Positions 1 to 11,518 are shown, counted from the first letter of the stretch. The stretch: 64,000 nt of DNA from Codonopsis lanceolata (GCA_013146195.2 CM028377.1:105936094-106000093); one strand, 5' to 3'. Numbers and translations are program-made. Notes: generated from the sequence alone by a model not told the origin.

Positions 1-1128
1 TGCAACAAGAAAAATACGGCGGCAGAAGAAGAAATTTTCGGCTAAAGCTAGAGAATGGAACAAAAAGAAAACAACAGCAAAGAAAAGACGATTTCAGCTG
101 ATATCAAGAGATGCTGCAGCAAGAAAAAGGATGCTTCTGACCAAGGTTAGAACGAGCAGTAAAGAAAATGCAGCAGCATGAAGAAAATTTTCCAGCTAGA
201 GCCGAAAACAAAGCAGGAAAGATTTTCCAAAGAAAGGCGGAGCAAATTGATAAAAAGAAGAATCCTCAAAGAAAGTGCAAAGAAGCAAAGAGAACGAAAG
301 GTAAAGCGACAAGCAAGTTTACATCAAGCAACATCGAAGCGGCAATTTCTTTGCTGCATGGACACGACAAAGGTAAAGGAAAGGAAGGTATTTTCCTTTT
401 TAGCAGTGCATTTGTTTGATGTTTGGAAACTTTCCTTTAAGGGGTACACAACCCCGGATTAATAGGGAAAGGTCTTCTTCTCCGGTGAAGGCTGAGTTCC
501 TAAGGAGGCAGTATATTCCATGCATTTTTTGTTGTGTTGGAAAACTTTCTTTTAAGGGGCAAGCAACCCCGGATTTATAGGGAAAGGTCTTGTTCTCCAG
601 TAGAGGCTAAGTTCCTAGGAAACAATTCATGCCGCGCAGCCACAGATGAGCTACGATTGGTCTGATTCCTTGGCTAAGGATACGTAGGCAGTCTATCTTG
701 GTAGATGCGACCAAACACAACACATTATTTACCTTTGCAGCACTCATTTGATAAAGCTTTGCATGCACTTGCTCATTTAACATTGCCGCACTTGCACCAC
801 CGCAACACTTACCCCGCAGCATTTGGTCCCCTGGCCGAACTACGTTTGGTCTAATTCCTTTTATTAAGGGATACGTAGGCAGCCTACATTAGTAGGTCCA
901 ACCATCAGAGCACTTAATTTGCATATCTGCTTAAAAACTGCGATAACCTGCTATAACCGACTAAAAATGTCTAGGATATGGAGGTTTGTCTCACATTAAA
1001 TTGCTGCATTATAACTGCCACATGTTGCATCTTTCTCCCTCGTTTTACAATTGAACGAAATTGAAGAGTCTATTCTTATCAACGATATTCGTCTACTCGA
1101 TAAGCTGGGCTCCATCGTTGAGGGGCTC
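1..1128 (+). mobile_element. 3' internal end of an upstream LTR element
   Basis: No coding region is recognisable. The segment from about 836 to 1128 matches the segment that precedes the second LTR at about 9247-9554 almost base for base, including the motif ending TACGTAGGCAGCC and the purine tract GAGGGGC just before the LTR. It is therefore the 3' untranslated end of an LTR element whose body lies left of the window. The A-rich start (1-420) is probably the same spacer. Both observations are direct; assignment to an upstream tandem copy is inference. Confidence 0.7.
423..650 (+). repeat. Two-unit tandem repeat, about 114 bp period
   Basis: Two diverged units start at 423 and 537. Each contains TTTAAGGGG, CAACCCCGGATT and AGGGAAAGGTCTT followed by GAGTTCCTA or AAGTTCCTA. 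Tandem repeats are common in the untranslated 3' regions of Tat-lineage gypsy elements. No coding role is apparent. Confidence 0.65.
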
Positions 1129-2372
1129 TGTAGACACCTCAATTTCGTACCCCTGGAATGTGACATGACATAAAATATCAAGACCTGTTAAAACATTAAC
1201 AAATGTCAAGTTACAGGGTCAAAAGTGCAAAAGGACAAAGCAGGATGCGCAAAAGGACGAACTGCAGGGACCAAAGTGTTCAAAAAGTGGCAAGTCTGAA
1301 ATTGGGCATGGCCACCATGGAAATTGGGGGTGGCGCCCAATTCCATATGCTGCGCCCAAATTTGTAAAGCGCTGCGCCCAGTTTTCTCCTTCGATCGCCG
1401 TAAAGCTCAACTTTGTTCAAGGCTGCAGGCTTCTGGCCGAAGCATGAAGAAGGAATTTTAATTCCTTATGTGTCCTCATTTCTTCCTATAAATACAGGGC
1501 TCTTCATTCAAGACACCTTTTCATCGATAAAAATTCTCCGCTGCTCGTTACTGAGAAATAGAGAGAGAAGTGGAGAAGTGAGATAGCGGCGATCACCTCA
1601 AAAAGCCTCGAAACTCGCCAAATTTCCTCCAATCACAAAACCAACCGGTAGAAGTGAGCCTTAACCCCCCAGCTAGGTATCCACCATATTTCCCCGACCC
1701 AAAAACCATAAAGTAAGTCGTTACTCTGCCCGAGTAATAGGCTGAAAATCAACCCATATAAGCTGTTATTCCACCCAACCAAATAAGCCAAAACCACAAA
1801 AACTAAGCCGTCATTCTGCCCGAGTGAATGAGCCAAAAACACCATATATAAGCCGTCACTCTGCCCAAATCACATCAGCAACATCAATAAAAGTCTTCCT
1901 CTCCCGAGAAGGACAGAGCGAGCACCCCCCGCTCTAAAAGGTAAAAACCTTTAAGGGCGTTATTTTATTTATCTATTTACTTTTCCACTCTTTTATTATT
2001 TAAAGTTGTTATTTAAATCCGGCCCAATGTAGTCCATATAAGCCGTTGTGCTGCCCGAATTAGATTAGAAAATATTATGTAATAGAGCCGTTATTATGTC
2101 CAAATATTTTCAAGTATATCTGTAATTATGTGTAAAGAGACGCTTGCAAGTCTCAGAATAATGTAGACAAATGGATGTATTTCAGGCGCTAATGCTTTAT
2201 TTATCTGTTAAATAAATATAACAAAAAGCATACTTTAGCCAAAAACTGTTTTGAGACCGAAAGGGCGAGTTGGGTGCCTAGCACCTTCCCAACTCGTAAC
2301 TTAGCCTCCGAACCCGCTTTTTATCTATGGTTTTCTTTTTCTGGTTTTGCTTTATTTTTACCTTAAAATAAA
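1129..2372 (+). mobile_element. LTR shared by two tandem elements
   Basis: It begins TGTAGACACC directly after the purine tract GAGGGGCTC and ends just before a tRNA-like primer site at 2375. A second copy with the same start lies at 9555. The inner part is a series of degenerate GCCG-rich subunits around TCTGCCCGA. Because element-internal sequence flanks it on both sides, it acts as the 3' LTR of the upstream element and the 5' LTR of the downstream one. The exact 3' end is uncertain by several bases. Confidence 0.72.
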
Positions 2373-2374
2373 GA

Positions 2375-2385
2375 TGGCGACTCTA
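2375..2385 (+). other. Putative primer binding site
   Basis: TGGCGACTCTA follows the LTR. TGGCGACTC is the start of the primer site of Tat/Ogre-type Ty3/gypsy elements, described as complementary to tRNA-Arg. The match decays after nine bases, which suits an old element. The lineage call is inference from this motif. Confidence 0.5.
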
Positions 2386-2399
2386 AAACATTTTGGATC

Positions 2400-2960
2400 C
2401 AATGGGGCCTCGCAACATCTTTCTTTGCACTTTTCCGTTCTCCCCTAAAAAAGGGAGAATGGGAATGGAAAGCTGATGTATTCCTATGTCTCCCGGTATC
2501 CCCTAAAAAGGGATAACTTGACGTAGAAAACCCAAAGCACCCATAGTGATCCGAGATAGGCCATAAGGCTATTTTTATAAAATCCATAGTGGGGGCGCTG
2601 CAACATTCCTTCCTTGCACTTTCACGTTTTCCCCTCAAAAAGGGAGAATGGGAATAGAAGGGTGATGCATTCCCATATCCTGGAATCCCCTAAAAAAGGG
2701 ATAACTTGATGCGGGAAACCATAAGCTCTCATATTGGATCAAAATCTGTTAAAGGCAACCGAGGCGCATTCCAACGCGCTATTCTAACATCACTCTTATC
2801 GCACTTTTGATTTCGTCCTCCCCTAGACAAGGGAGGGTGGAACGAGAGCAGTGGTGTCCCGCATCCACCCGTACGCGCACCCCTATCCAAGGGCGCGCGG
2901 GGCGCGGGAGCACATCCCGGGATGCTCACAGATGCCCACTCGCATTGCTAAGCTGAGGCA
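2400..2960 (+). repeat. Three-unit tandem repeat, about 187 bp period
   Basis: Anchor motif GCACTTT occurs at 2428, 2616 and 2801, each followed by a CCCCT...AAGGGAG stem-like box. The third unit is GC-richer and more diverged. It lies in the leader between the primer site and the antisense gene. No ORF of interest crosses it. Confidence 0.65.
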
Positions 2961-3190
2961 TCTCATAATCATCATGCCCGCCAGCGTGCCCATCCAGCTT
3001 TAGGGGAGGGACGGCCTCTTCCGGCTCCCGGGGATTGTGTTGCCGACTTCGCCTTTGCAAGCCGAGGGACCTCATAATCATCATGCCTAAAGTCGGTGCC
3101 CCATCCAGTTTGAGGGGGAGGGATAGCCTCCTCCGACTCCCATGAATTATGTTGACGATTCACATTGCTAAGCCGAGGGGCCGCATTACT
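2944..3190 (+). repeat. Two-unit tandem repeat, about 109 bp period
   Basis: CTCATAATCATCATGCC occurs at 2962 and 3071, each followed by a CATCCAG...GGGAGGGA box and CTCC(C/G)AC-type text. A third truncated unit is visible near 3170. The repeat lies downstream of the DUF7745-like gene on the minus strand and could form part of its 3' untranslated region. Confidence 0.6.
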
Positions 3191-3324
3191 GGGACCTGCT
3201 ACGTTTGGTCCAGGAGCCACCGGGGTGCCGAGATTATGCACCCGTATGAAATCCTCCTGCAAAGCCTGAGGGATCACCAGGCCTGAGCTGTCAATATCTT
3301 AGCCTATTTCCATCAGGCGAACAT

Positions 3325-4527
3325 CTATACCAGTAGCGACATGACGGTCGAACAAGTTTCGCCCGCCGCCTTGCCTAATTTCGCGAGAAGACCCTCTGCA
3401 ATCACCATTATCCACGCCAAATACCGTGGGACGTAAGCATTTAGTCGAAACAAATAGGCCACTTGATGCCTATCAAAATCCAGCCGCCACATCCTCTGGA
3501 AATCAAAGTCCAGAGTTCTGTTATTCTCCATCTCCAAGAACACGGGACGAGTCATGTCCGGGATAACCTGCTCCCTCCCAAACTGGCGCAATATTCTGTC
3601 CGCCCTATAAAAAGAAGTCCTCCTAATCCACAACATGACCACCTGGGCATAGCCAGCAGAATGCAAAAGGAAGCGCTGGATTTCCCAGTGATGAACTACC
3701 CAGGCTATATCCATAGAGCCCCTCCGGAAGAAGCTCTCAGCCCAGTCATAGTCCGAGTAATTGGTTTGAGGGAAGCGACCGCAAAAACCATAGAGCCCAG
3801 GGTCATACATTGCTCCATGAAGTACAGGAGCCATCACACAGAGAAAATGTTCTTCTAGCCACATATGGATTAAAATGGGACTTCCGGTAGGAAAAAGTTC
3901 ATCACCACCGGCGAAAGCATCCAGGCCGGCCAAGGTCTCTGCTAAGATCACTGGGACAATATTTGATCGGCAATCCCGTGCCTGCAAAGCAAGATGAACA
4001 ACCCGCACGTCAATAAACCCTGGTTGGCCTACCAGCAAGTATCTCCCCACCAAACATAAGAAGAGAGCTGTCAACCGACGCCTCAAGTAGTCTACATCAT
4101 TCTCCCTGAACTCCGTAAAAGCTCCGGGATGAACAATCAAATCAAAGTTAACTCCGTTATAAAAACCTGGAGTGGTAGCACGAGTAGTACGGAACAGCTC
4201 CTTAATTGCCATATAGGGACGCCTCCGAGGCGAAGGCACGACAATGAGACAAGTGGGCGCTACCCCCAGCATCGCACAAAACTCCTCAAAAGCAGGACAC
4301 ATCGCATTCATTCCAAAGTTGAAGAGGTGGTCTTGAGGAGACCAGAACCTGGATGCCCCCCTTAACATGTCCCAGTTGATAACAATATTTCTCCAGGATA
4401 GAAGACACCTGAAGCCAAAAATATGGTCGAAACAGTCACGTTCGTCCGCTCGAAGGGAAAGAATCCAGAAATCAAGAGCAGTTTCATAAATCTCTATCTC
4501 TAACGGTGTGTGATATGGTGTAGTCAT
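3325..4527 (-). CDS. DUF7745-like plant transposon-associated protein
   Basis: A single open frame of 400 codons starts at an ATG at 4527. The N-terminal half has the pattern seen in DUF7745 proteins: a segment around FWSPQDHLFNFG, then CPAFEEFCAMLG, followed by a basic stretch. The C-terminal part has ILRQFGREQVIPDMT and a WRLDFDRHQVAYL segment, also typical of that group. The biochemical role of the family is unknown; members are common in plant genomes inside retroelements. No signal peptide, membrane segment or catalytic motif is visible. It lies antisense to the LTR element. Unlike its neighbour it has no frameshift, so it may have been active recently. Family assignment is from pattern memory and not a search. 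Confidence 0.65.
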   Translation of the reverse strand: MTTPYHTPLEIEIYETALDFWILSLRADERDCFDHIFGFRCLLSWRNIVINWDMLRGASRFWSPQDHLFNFGMNAMCPAFEEFCAMLGVAPTCLIVVPSPRRRPYMAIKELFRTTRATTPGFYNGVNFDLIVHPGAFTEFRENDVDYLRRRLTALFLCLVGRYLLVGQPGFIDVRVVHLALQARDCRSNIVPVILAETLAGLDAFAGGDELFPTGSPILIHMWLEEHFLCVMAPVLHGAMYDPGLYGFCGRFPQTNYSDYDWAESFFRRGSMDIAWVVHHWEIQRFLLHSAGYAQVVMLWIRRTSFYRADRILRQFGREQVIPDMTRPVFLEMENNRTLDFDFQRMWRLDFDRHQVAYLFRLNAYVPRYLAWIMVIAEGLLAKLGKAAGETCSTVMSLLV

Positions 4528-5354
4528 TTGAGCAAAATAAAAGGCTTATTTGACAAAAGAAAAGAGTTACTGGGCAAGAGAGAAAACTCAAGGAATCAAA
4601 TGCAGAAAGAAAGAAATCAGGTGTGAAAATTTACGTTGCCTGACGTCCTTTTTATAAGCAAAAATCAAAGAAATCGACAAACAATTGCGAACAGAGGCTG
4701 AGAAAACTTTCCAGAGGAGTAAACTAGGCGGAACCCATGCTCACTCTTGGCATGGCGCCCAAACTTCATATGGGTGGCGCCAGCTTTGTCCAATACTACC
4801 TCCTGAAACAGCCTGGTGTCCTGGTTTCGTCGACGCCAATCGTGCCGCCTTGTTCGATCACTTCGAAGAGCTTAGCATGCTATAAAAGGAAAAGGCTATG
4901 CATGATAGATGGGCTGCAATTATATGCCCAAGCACAGGAGGAGGCGGCTGCTTCTTCCTCTTCCCGCAGATCACCAGAAAAGCCCCCTCAAAAGCCAAAT
5001 GTGTACTCCTTTAAAATTCATTTCTGAAAAACAGCGTGCCATTACCCTTAGGAATCGGCATAGTTTTATTTTCTGCATGTATTTTTGAGTGTGCATTTCA
5101 TTTTCTCATATCATATAAAATTATATTACATTACATAATCCATGTTTGTACAAATTTTCGATAAAAAAAAGGAGAGAAAAGAGAAACTAATATGTGCAGG
5201 GAAAAGATGCTAATAATCAAAAGACGCTCTGCCTCTGTCAAAGCCACCTCCCATAACCCGAGGGCCCACCGTGCCACCAGCTCTATGTACTGTTCCTGCC
5301 GAAGCGACCGACTGACCCTACATCCGCATCATCATCATCATCACGGCGCCTGGG
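4528..5354 (-). other. Spacer between the two antisense genes
   Basis: This 0.8-kb stretch holds the likely 5' leader of the DUF7745-like gene (A-rich near 4540-4620) and the 3' end of the PMD gene. It includes a short (CAT)n run near 5330. The forward frames here have no recognisable protein features. Nothing else was seen. Confidence 0.4.
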
Positions 5355-8091
5355 CTACCGCACAGCTTCATTACCCCGGCAAGAAAAATCATCCATCAGC
5401 CGCTGATAAAGCTTATTGATGCTGACAAAGCCCCGCAACAGCCTCTTGTACGTAGACACCTTGACCTGAAAAAAGAAAAAGAAGGTGATTAAAAAAAAAG
5501 CATCAGTCCAAAAACGAAAAGAAAATGATGCTAGCAAAAAAAAAAAGAGAGAGAGAGAAAAAAAAGATGTTAAATATACCGTGCGGGCATGATCAGGGAC
5601 ACGGTATTCCTCGGGAATCTCTCGCATCGTGAAGGACCTCTATGAACCTCCCGCCTCGCCGAGCATCGGAAAGTCGAGAAGGCGCCATCGCATGGAAAAC
5701 TTCGGGACCGCGCATCGTGATTGAATAAGAAGACCCGGGCCTATCACAGGCAACAGATGCACACCTGGCAATCACAGGAGAAGGAGGCGGAGGATGGAGC
5801 ATTGTCCTCAGAAAATCCTTGTACGATATGACCGGATAATCACTGGGCGGCATCGTAAATCTGGACAAGTAGAGATATTGGTTTGGCAAAAGGTCTGGAA
5901 TAGTTACCCACGGGGGAGGTGCAGGAGGCGCCACCGGAGGTGTCGAAACCAGAAAATGCTGACGGTTGACCCGCTCGCCCATATACAAAGGATCACACAT
6001 AATTGACACCATCGAATCCGCTGACTAATATCAGTAACCTCAGACGCCCCATCGATTCCCCCGCCAAGGGACCGATGCATCGAGCCCGAGGTCGAGCTTT
6101 CTATCCTGTTGCGAAGCCCCAATGAATCTAAAAAATGGCCCTTGCTGTCCTTTTTCTTCCGATTTGCATTTATAAACTTGGCCAAGTAAGGCGGTCCGTA
6201 AACATTGCTGTGCAGTGGGCCCGGTGTAAAGTCAAATACAAAATAAGCCCATACCTGAAAAAAAGGGAAGGGAAGCAAAAGTCAGCTGAAAAAAAAGAGA
6301 ATGATAAAGAAAAAAAAAACAAAAAAAATGCTGACAGAAAAATTGAGAGTGAGAAAAAGAGTTGGCAAAGATTGACATCCCCAAGAAGAAAAATAAAAAT
6401 GCTCTGGCAACATGAGCCACAGCGACGCCATCCTTGGCATCGATCTGTCCAGCATTTTCCACGAGCCACTCCTTCACACTGCGAATGGTGACCTCATCGG
6501 CAGTCTTGTATACGGGCACAAAGCCCAGAAGATCCTCCACCACATCATGATGCTCACGAAGGGTATAATCTGGTGCCAAGGTCTGCCCAATGCTGGTAGG
6601 TATGCCCGTGATAGCAGCAAAATCACACGGGGTCATAGTAATTTCTCCCCAGCTAAGATGGAAGGTGTGGGTCGTGTCCCACCAGTAGTTCCGCAACACA
6701 TTGAATATAGCCATGTAATTGCGGAAGGGACGAAACGCCCGCATGAACACCCCGAAGCCCGTATCCTCCACTAGAACCTGGGTCGGTCCAGGCATTGACT
6801 GAAAGATATCTAATACCATGCCACAACTGGCTCGGACCCTGCTCAAAGTCTTACGCTCCTAAAAAGAAAAAAAAAAGAAGAAGAAGAAAAGAAAGGTAAG
6901 ATTCTCACAAACCCCTTTTTCTTGCATAATTAATACATTAGATTTTTTTAAAAAAAAAAAGAAGAAAAACAACAAAATAAATGAGACATTTGTTCTTTGT
7001 TTTTTTTACGTAAAAAAAAAGAGAAAAATCAATCAATCATCATCAAATAAATGTATCCCTCCCATTTAGGATTTTTTTTTATATCTTAGCACATATTTCG
7101 GAATTTTTTTTTGCATTTGTGTAAATAAAATAAAATGTGTAGCAATCACAAACAAAATAAAAAAAATAAAAAAAATACATCTTTTACATTTAAAATATAC
7201 ATTTTAGCATTTTAGGTGTCATAAAAAATATACTTTGCATTTAAATATGTATGTCACATTTTTTATTTTCACATTCATGTTAAAAATAAATTGCCCATGC
7301 ATTCACATTAAAAAGCATCCCATATGTTTTTAGCATCACATTTGCATCAAATAAAGTGATACATGCATCCATTATTTGCATTTATTGTCCAAATAGCTGC
7401 ATTATGACATTAGAAAAAAGGGAATTAAAATGTCACCCATCATAAAAAAAGAATATCTCCTTGGCATTTCTTATATCCCTACAGCATTGTCATGCATAAA
7501 AAATAAGTTCTGGTGTATAAAATATATTTGTTATGTTCTGCATATATCCGAAAATGTATCCGAAAAATGCATCCGGAAAAATTTGCATTTCATTCCAAAA
7601 AGTCCGTATCATGAACATATCGCGCATAAAAATATTTTTTTAGCCTAAAACATGCATCATATAGCCTTATTTGCATTAACAGTATAAATCATGCATAGTA
7701 GGGTCAAATAGTGACTACTATCAATCATGCATCGCAAAAATAAATTGCAAAAAATTCATGCATCATTACCAAAATTACATCATTTTAGCCCATAAATTGC
7801 ATGCAACAAACATCATAGGAAACATATATATACTCCAAAGGTCCAAAGCAGTACATGAATTGAGTAGATCTGGAAAATTAACCAAATGGGCAGAAGAAAT
7901 AGTATACTTACAGCAGGATCTGGAAGATTCGAGACATGTTTGTACCAGTCACGCACCAGATTACCCCAGTCTCGCTTTGAATAATAATAATCAATATGAT
8001 TCCGGACCAAAGGAGGAAGTTCCCTCCTCTCTTTACCTGATTCCGGGTTCATTGGTGCTTTCCCCTTCCGAGATCTCGAAGAAGAAGTCAT
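5355..8091 (-). pseudogene. Intron-containing plant mobile domain (PMD) gene, damaged
   Basis: Exon 1 (8091-7912) encodes 60 residues from MTSSSRSRKGKAP to LPDPA and ends at a strong donor, GTAAGTAT. Exon 2 starts at 6858 after a pyrimidine tract ending TAG and stays in phase 0. It carries the PMD signature DTTHTFHLSWGEITMTP and DFAAITGIP, then ARAFLFFFLGMSIF. Exon 3 starts at 6254 after TTTTTTTCAG and continues as VWAYFVFDF. At about 6030 the frame shifts; the rest (to 5593) is proline-rich. A last exon, 5468 to 5355, follows a GTATAT donor and a CAG acceptor. PMD proteins are linked to transposons and some host silencing factors. The frameshift and an uncertain exon 2 end argue for a pseudogene. 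Boundaries after exon 2 are approximate. Confidence 0.6.
6860..7800. other. AT-rich intron of the PMD gene
   Basis: About 1 kb of A- and T-rich DNA with many short homopolymers lies between the donor at 7911 and the acceptor near 6859 on the minus strand. I see no gene or repeat structure beyond recurrent GCAT/ATGCAT words. Confidence 0.4.
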
Positions 8092-8607
8092 CTATGCAGA
8101 AAAACAAAATTTTTGGCGGAAGAAAATTGAGAAAAAGAAAAGTAATGAAAGAAAATGAAAAGAAAACTCTTCCGTCAACAATGGAAGAAAAAAAAGCAGA
8201 GAAGAGAAAGAATGAAAGCTGCTACTCTTTCATCCCGTAAGTCAAGAAGGGAGGAAAAGTGGAGTTTTCACTTTTCCCCCTCCAAGCAACTTAAACTCAG
8301 CACTTAAGTCCTCAAAATTCCAGAGTTGCAAAATGGCCTATAAAACTTGACAGAAAGTTAACAAAAGTAATTTTGTTAACTAAATTCGATGTCCTTTCAT
8401 CCCAAGAGCAAGGAAAATTCATGTCTCCAACAAGTCAGCCGCAAGACAAGCAGAAAAGTCAGAAAATTCGGCGGCAAAGGTAAGCATCCTTTCTTTTTTG
8501 TAAAAATAAAGTTTACATAAAAAAAAAAGAAAAAAGGAAAAGAAAAAAAGAAGAAAAAAGAGAGAGAAAAAAAAAGCATGCAAAAAAAATAAAGTCATGA
8601 AGAAAAT

Positions 8608-8608
<1 letters not shown>

Positions 8609-8660
<52 letters not shown>
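8609..8660 (+). repeat. (GA)n microsatellite
   Basis: An almost perfect AG dinucleotide run about 50 bases long sits in a longer purine-rich tract (about 8520-8690). Any frame translated across it is low-complexity and not a gene. Confidence 0.9.
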
Positions 8661-8661
<1 letters not shown>

Positions 8662-8867
8662 GAAAAGAAAAGAAAAAAAAGAGATCCCCAACATGAAAGA
8701 GCCGTAAGCAATAGCCAAATTAGGCTGGCAAGAATCAAAAGCATGAAAAGGTAAGAAAGGTAAGGTTTGCTTATTCTACCTTCAAAAATAAAAGAAAAAT
8801 CTTTTTCAAAAGGTTTTGTTCAAAAAAAAAAAAAAGGAAAAGGAAGAAAAAAAGAAAAATCTCTTTG

Positions 8868-9232
8868 TCGTGTCCAACAGATATTGATCAGTTGGATACA
8901 GTTTTCGAAAAATTTGAAGAAAATTCTTTTGTCGTATTCGATGTCAGATATTAATCGGTCGAATACAGGTTTCGAAAATTTGAAAGTTTTCTTATTGTGT
9001 CCGGAAACAAGGTATTGACCATGAATAATTTAAAAGCATCTTAACGTATTTCAACGACAGGTATTGACTGATTGAAATATGGTTTTCGAAAAACACAAAA
9101 ATCTTCATACCGTATTTGACGACAGTTTTGGATAGGAAGAATATGGTTTTTCGAAAAACATGAAAATCTTTTTTTCATTGTGCTCTCAAATGGGTATTGA
9201 CCCAAAGAGCATAACATCCTCGTTGGTTGTTT
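8868..9232 (+). repeat. Degenerate tandem repeat, five units of about 70-80 bp
   Basis: Each unit has a CGTATT(C/T)GA-like start, a GGTATTGA core, then GGTTTTCGAAAA and a TTGAAAATCTTT-like end. It lies just upstream of the 3' untranslated segment of the LTR element. This is typical of variable spacer repeats in Tat-lineage elements (inference). Confidence 0.6.
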
Positions 9233-9554
9233 GTTTCAGCTTGAGACCGAACTACGTTTGGTCTGATTTCCTTTATTAAGGAATACGTAGGCAGCCTACA
9301 TTAGTAGGTCCAACCATCAGAGCACTTAATTTGCATATCTATTTAAAAACTGCAATAACCTGCTATAACTGACTAAAAAAGTCTAGGATATGGAGGTTTG
9401 TTTCACATTATAAATTGCTGCATTATAACTGCTACCTGTTGCATCTCTCTCCCCCCGTATTGATTGAGCGAAATTAGAGAGTCTATTTCTTATCAACGAT
9501 GTTCGTCTACTCAGTAAGCTGAGGGTTACCCATAGATCCATCGTTGAGGGGCTC

Positions 9555-10229
9555 TGTAGACACCCCAATTTCGTACCCCTGGTATGTGACATGACATAAA
9601 ATATCAAAACCTGTTAAAACATTAACAAATGTCAAGTTACAGGGTCGAAAATGCAAAATGACAAAGCAGGATGCGCAAAAAAGTGAAATGCAGGGTTCAA
9701 AGCTTCAAAAATCAAAAGAAGGAATAGTGCTGGCGCCACCCACATGAAAAATGGGAGTGGCGCCCAATTTTATAAGGAGTGGCGCCTAGTTTGTTGATAA
9801 AGAACTGTTCCATTGCCGTAAAATGCAAATTCGTGAGCGGCTGGTACACCAATATTAAATTCATTCGATGTCCCTTCTCCAGCTTATAAATAGAGGCTTC
9901 GGGGTCGACCTTCAACACACCAATTCATCCGCAAAATTCTCAGCGTACTCGTTACGCTGAAGAAATAGAGAGCGGAGTGAGATAGTGAGCGATCTCTCCA
10001 AAGCCTCGAAACCTTGCCAAACCTCCTCCAAACACAAAACCAACCGGTAGAAGTGAGCCTTAACCCCCCCAGCTAGGTATCCACCCTATTTCCTCGGTCC
10101 AAAAATCGTGAAAAGAACAGTTGCTCTGCCCGATTTAAAAGGCCAAATCAGTAAGAAATAAGCCCTTATTATGCCCGATTTCCGCATACCTCAAGCCAAC
10201 CAAACAACCAAACACAAACAGTTACTCTG
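9555..10229 (+). mobile_element. Truncated 3' LTR of the PMD-bearing element
   Basis: It starts TGTAGACACC after GAGGGGCTC exactly as the LTR at 1129 does, and matches it through the CTCAGCGTACTCGTTAC-type region and the TCTGCCCGA subunits. Identity stops at about 10229, where a different sequence beginning TGTTGATTC follows. The remaining LTR length is about 675 bp against 1.24 kb on the left. Confidence 0.72.
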
Positions 10230-11504
10230 TTGATTCTTATGTTAGATTTATATCTGTTCAGTACATTACATTAGTTTTATACTTCAGTGGCTAATCGGGC
10301 TGCGTATCGATTAGCGTGGCAACTGTGTATAGAACTTTGCCTTGTATAGTTTTTTGTAGGACTTCACGGGTTCAGCGGAAGACGCCTTCACGCTTAACCG
10401 AAGACCTCGGCCAAGCTTGAAGATCCTTAAGCAGCAGACCTCATGTCCACCTAGTCTCTATGACGTGTCCAATCCAAAGAACGACTCATTGGATTAGTTC
10501 ATTCTTGTTCTACATAATTATTTGAATTAATCCAAGACATTCCCCGACATGTCAAGCCGCCGAAAGCAACTTTCCGAGAAGCAGAAGACTTTTCTGAGTG
10601 GCCCCGAACAAAGGAAAGCGTGAGAAAAGCGTGATCGTCCCCTAGTTTCTGCAACAACTCTTAGATCTGACATCTGAATCGCCCACCTTTTCAAAGATCT
10701 CAGAAATCATTCCCTGCTCTAGATATCTGTGAAGACGAAAATCCTTGACTGACAGCCCCATGCATTTAATGCATTGATGAAAAGAGCTGTTGAAGTATTC
10801 GTCTTCTCCAACGGATCTCATGAAGTGCACCTGCTATAAATGCCGCCATCAAGACGGAACAAACACAAGCTGCGATTTAATCAATCGAACACTTAAAGGA
10901 TTGCTCAAACTTCATAACTCCAAGTCCTTCACCAAGCAGCAATCAAGAGATCCTCAATATCTAGAAGTCATCATCAACAACAAGAAGTCGCTTCATCAAC
11001 ACTTATTGTTTTATCTTCTTGTTGTTTACATTCATTAACTATACTTACGCAGATTAAATATCTTGTATTTACAGATATTTAATTCCCTAGACAAACACAA
11101 GTCAATATTTTGTACACGATCCATTAGGGATATTCTTTGTAATTGATCTAAGTGGAAAACATAGTGCACAATTTAAATCAAGGTTGAATGCCTTGGTGGT
11201 GGGCGTAGCACTCATTATAGTGTGAACCATCCCAAAACACTTGTGTTATTCCTTATTGTTTGTCTGATACTTGAACTGCTTATTATCTTTGTTTATATTT
11301 ATCCATTTACAGCAGAACTTAAGTAAACTGTCAAAGGTCTACAGGTAGTACTTCGGACACGGAACAACTTCTTGAAGGTCTTCAGCTACTTGATTCTCTT
11401 CGATAGATTGCAAGTAACTTTCAAAGAATTTACTTAAAGTTTTAAGTGTATAATAAGCTATTCAACCCCCTTCTAACTTATTATTGTGGCCATTGGGACC
11501 CACA
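10228..11504 (+). mobile_element. 5' LTR of a Sirevirus-like copia element
   Basis: The segment begins TGTTGATTC at the break in the older LTR and ends CCCACA before the copia primer site. The right part has the CAACCCCCTTCTAACTTAT box often seen near the end of Sirevirus-type LTRs. The right end is supported by the primer site; the left end is inferred from where the older LTR breaks. No matching right LTR occurs in the window. Confidence 0.5.
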
Positions 11505-11506
11505 AT

Positions 11507-11518
11507 TGGTATCGAGCC
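11507..11518 (+). other. Copia primer binding site
   Basis: TGGTATCGAGCC follows the LTR and matches the initiator tRNA-Met primer site TGGTATCAGAGC with two changes. Confidence 0.65.

Larger units (their letters stand above)
1129..10229 (+). mobile_element. Non-autonomous LTR element with antisense PMD genes
   Basis: The direct repeats at 1129-2372 and 9555-10229 bound about 7.2 kb of internal DNA. I found no gag, protease, reverse transcriptase or integrase on either strand. Instead the minus strand carries a DUF7745-like gene and an intron-containing plant mobile domain gene. Antisense extra ORFs are known from plant Tat-lineage gypsy elements, and the primer site fits that group. The right LTR is cut off at about 10229 by a copia LTR. 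Several tandem repeats fill the untranslated parts. Confidence 0.65.

Noticed and set aside
3463..3858. 131-codon forward frame
   Set aside because: Shadow of the DUF7745-like gene on the opposite strand.
5192..5419. Forward frame with a His run
   Set aside because: The His run is a (CAT)n repeat, and the frame overlaps the antisense PMD gene's last exon.
8397..8718. Minus-strand frames rich in Phe, Ser and Leu
   Set aside because: They are translations of the (GA)n and poly-purine tract; low complexity with no domain.
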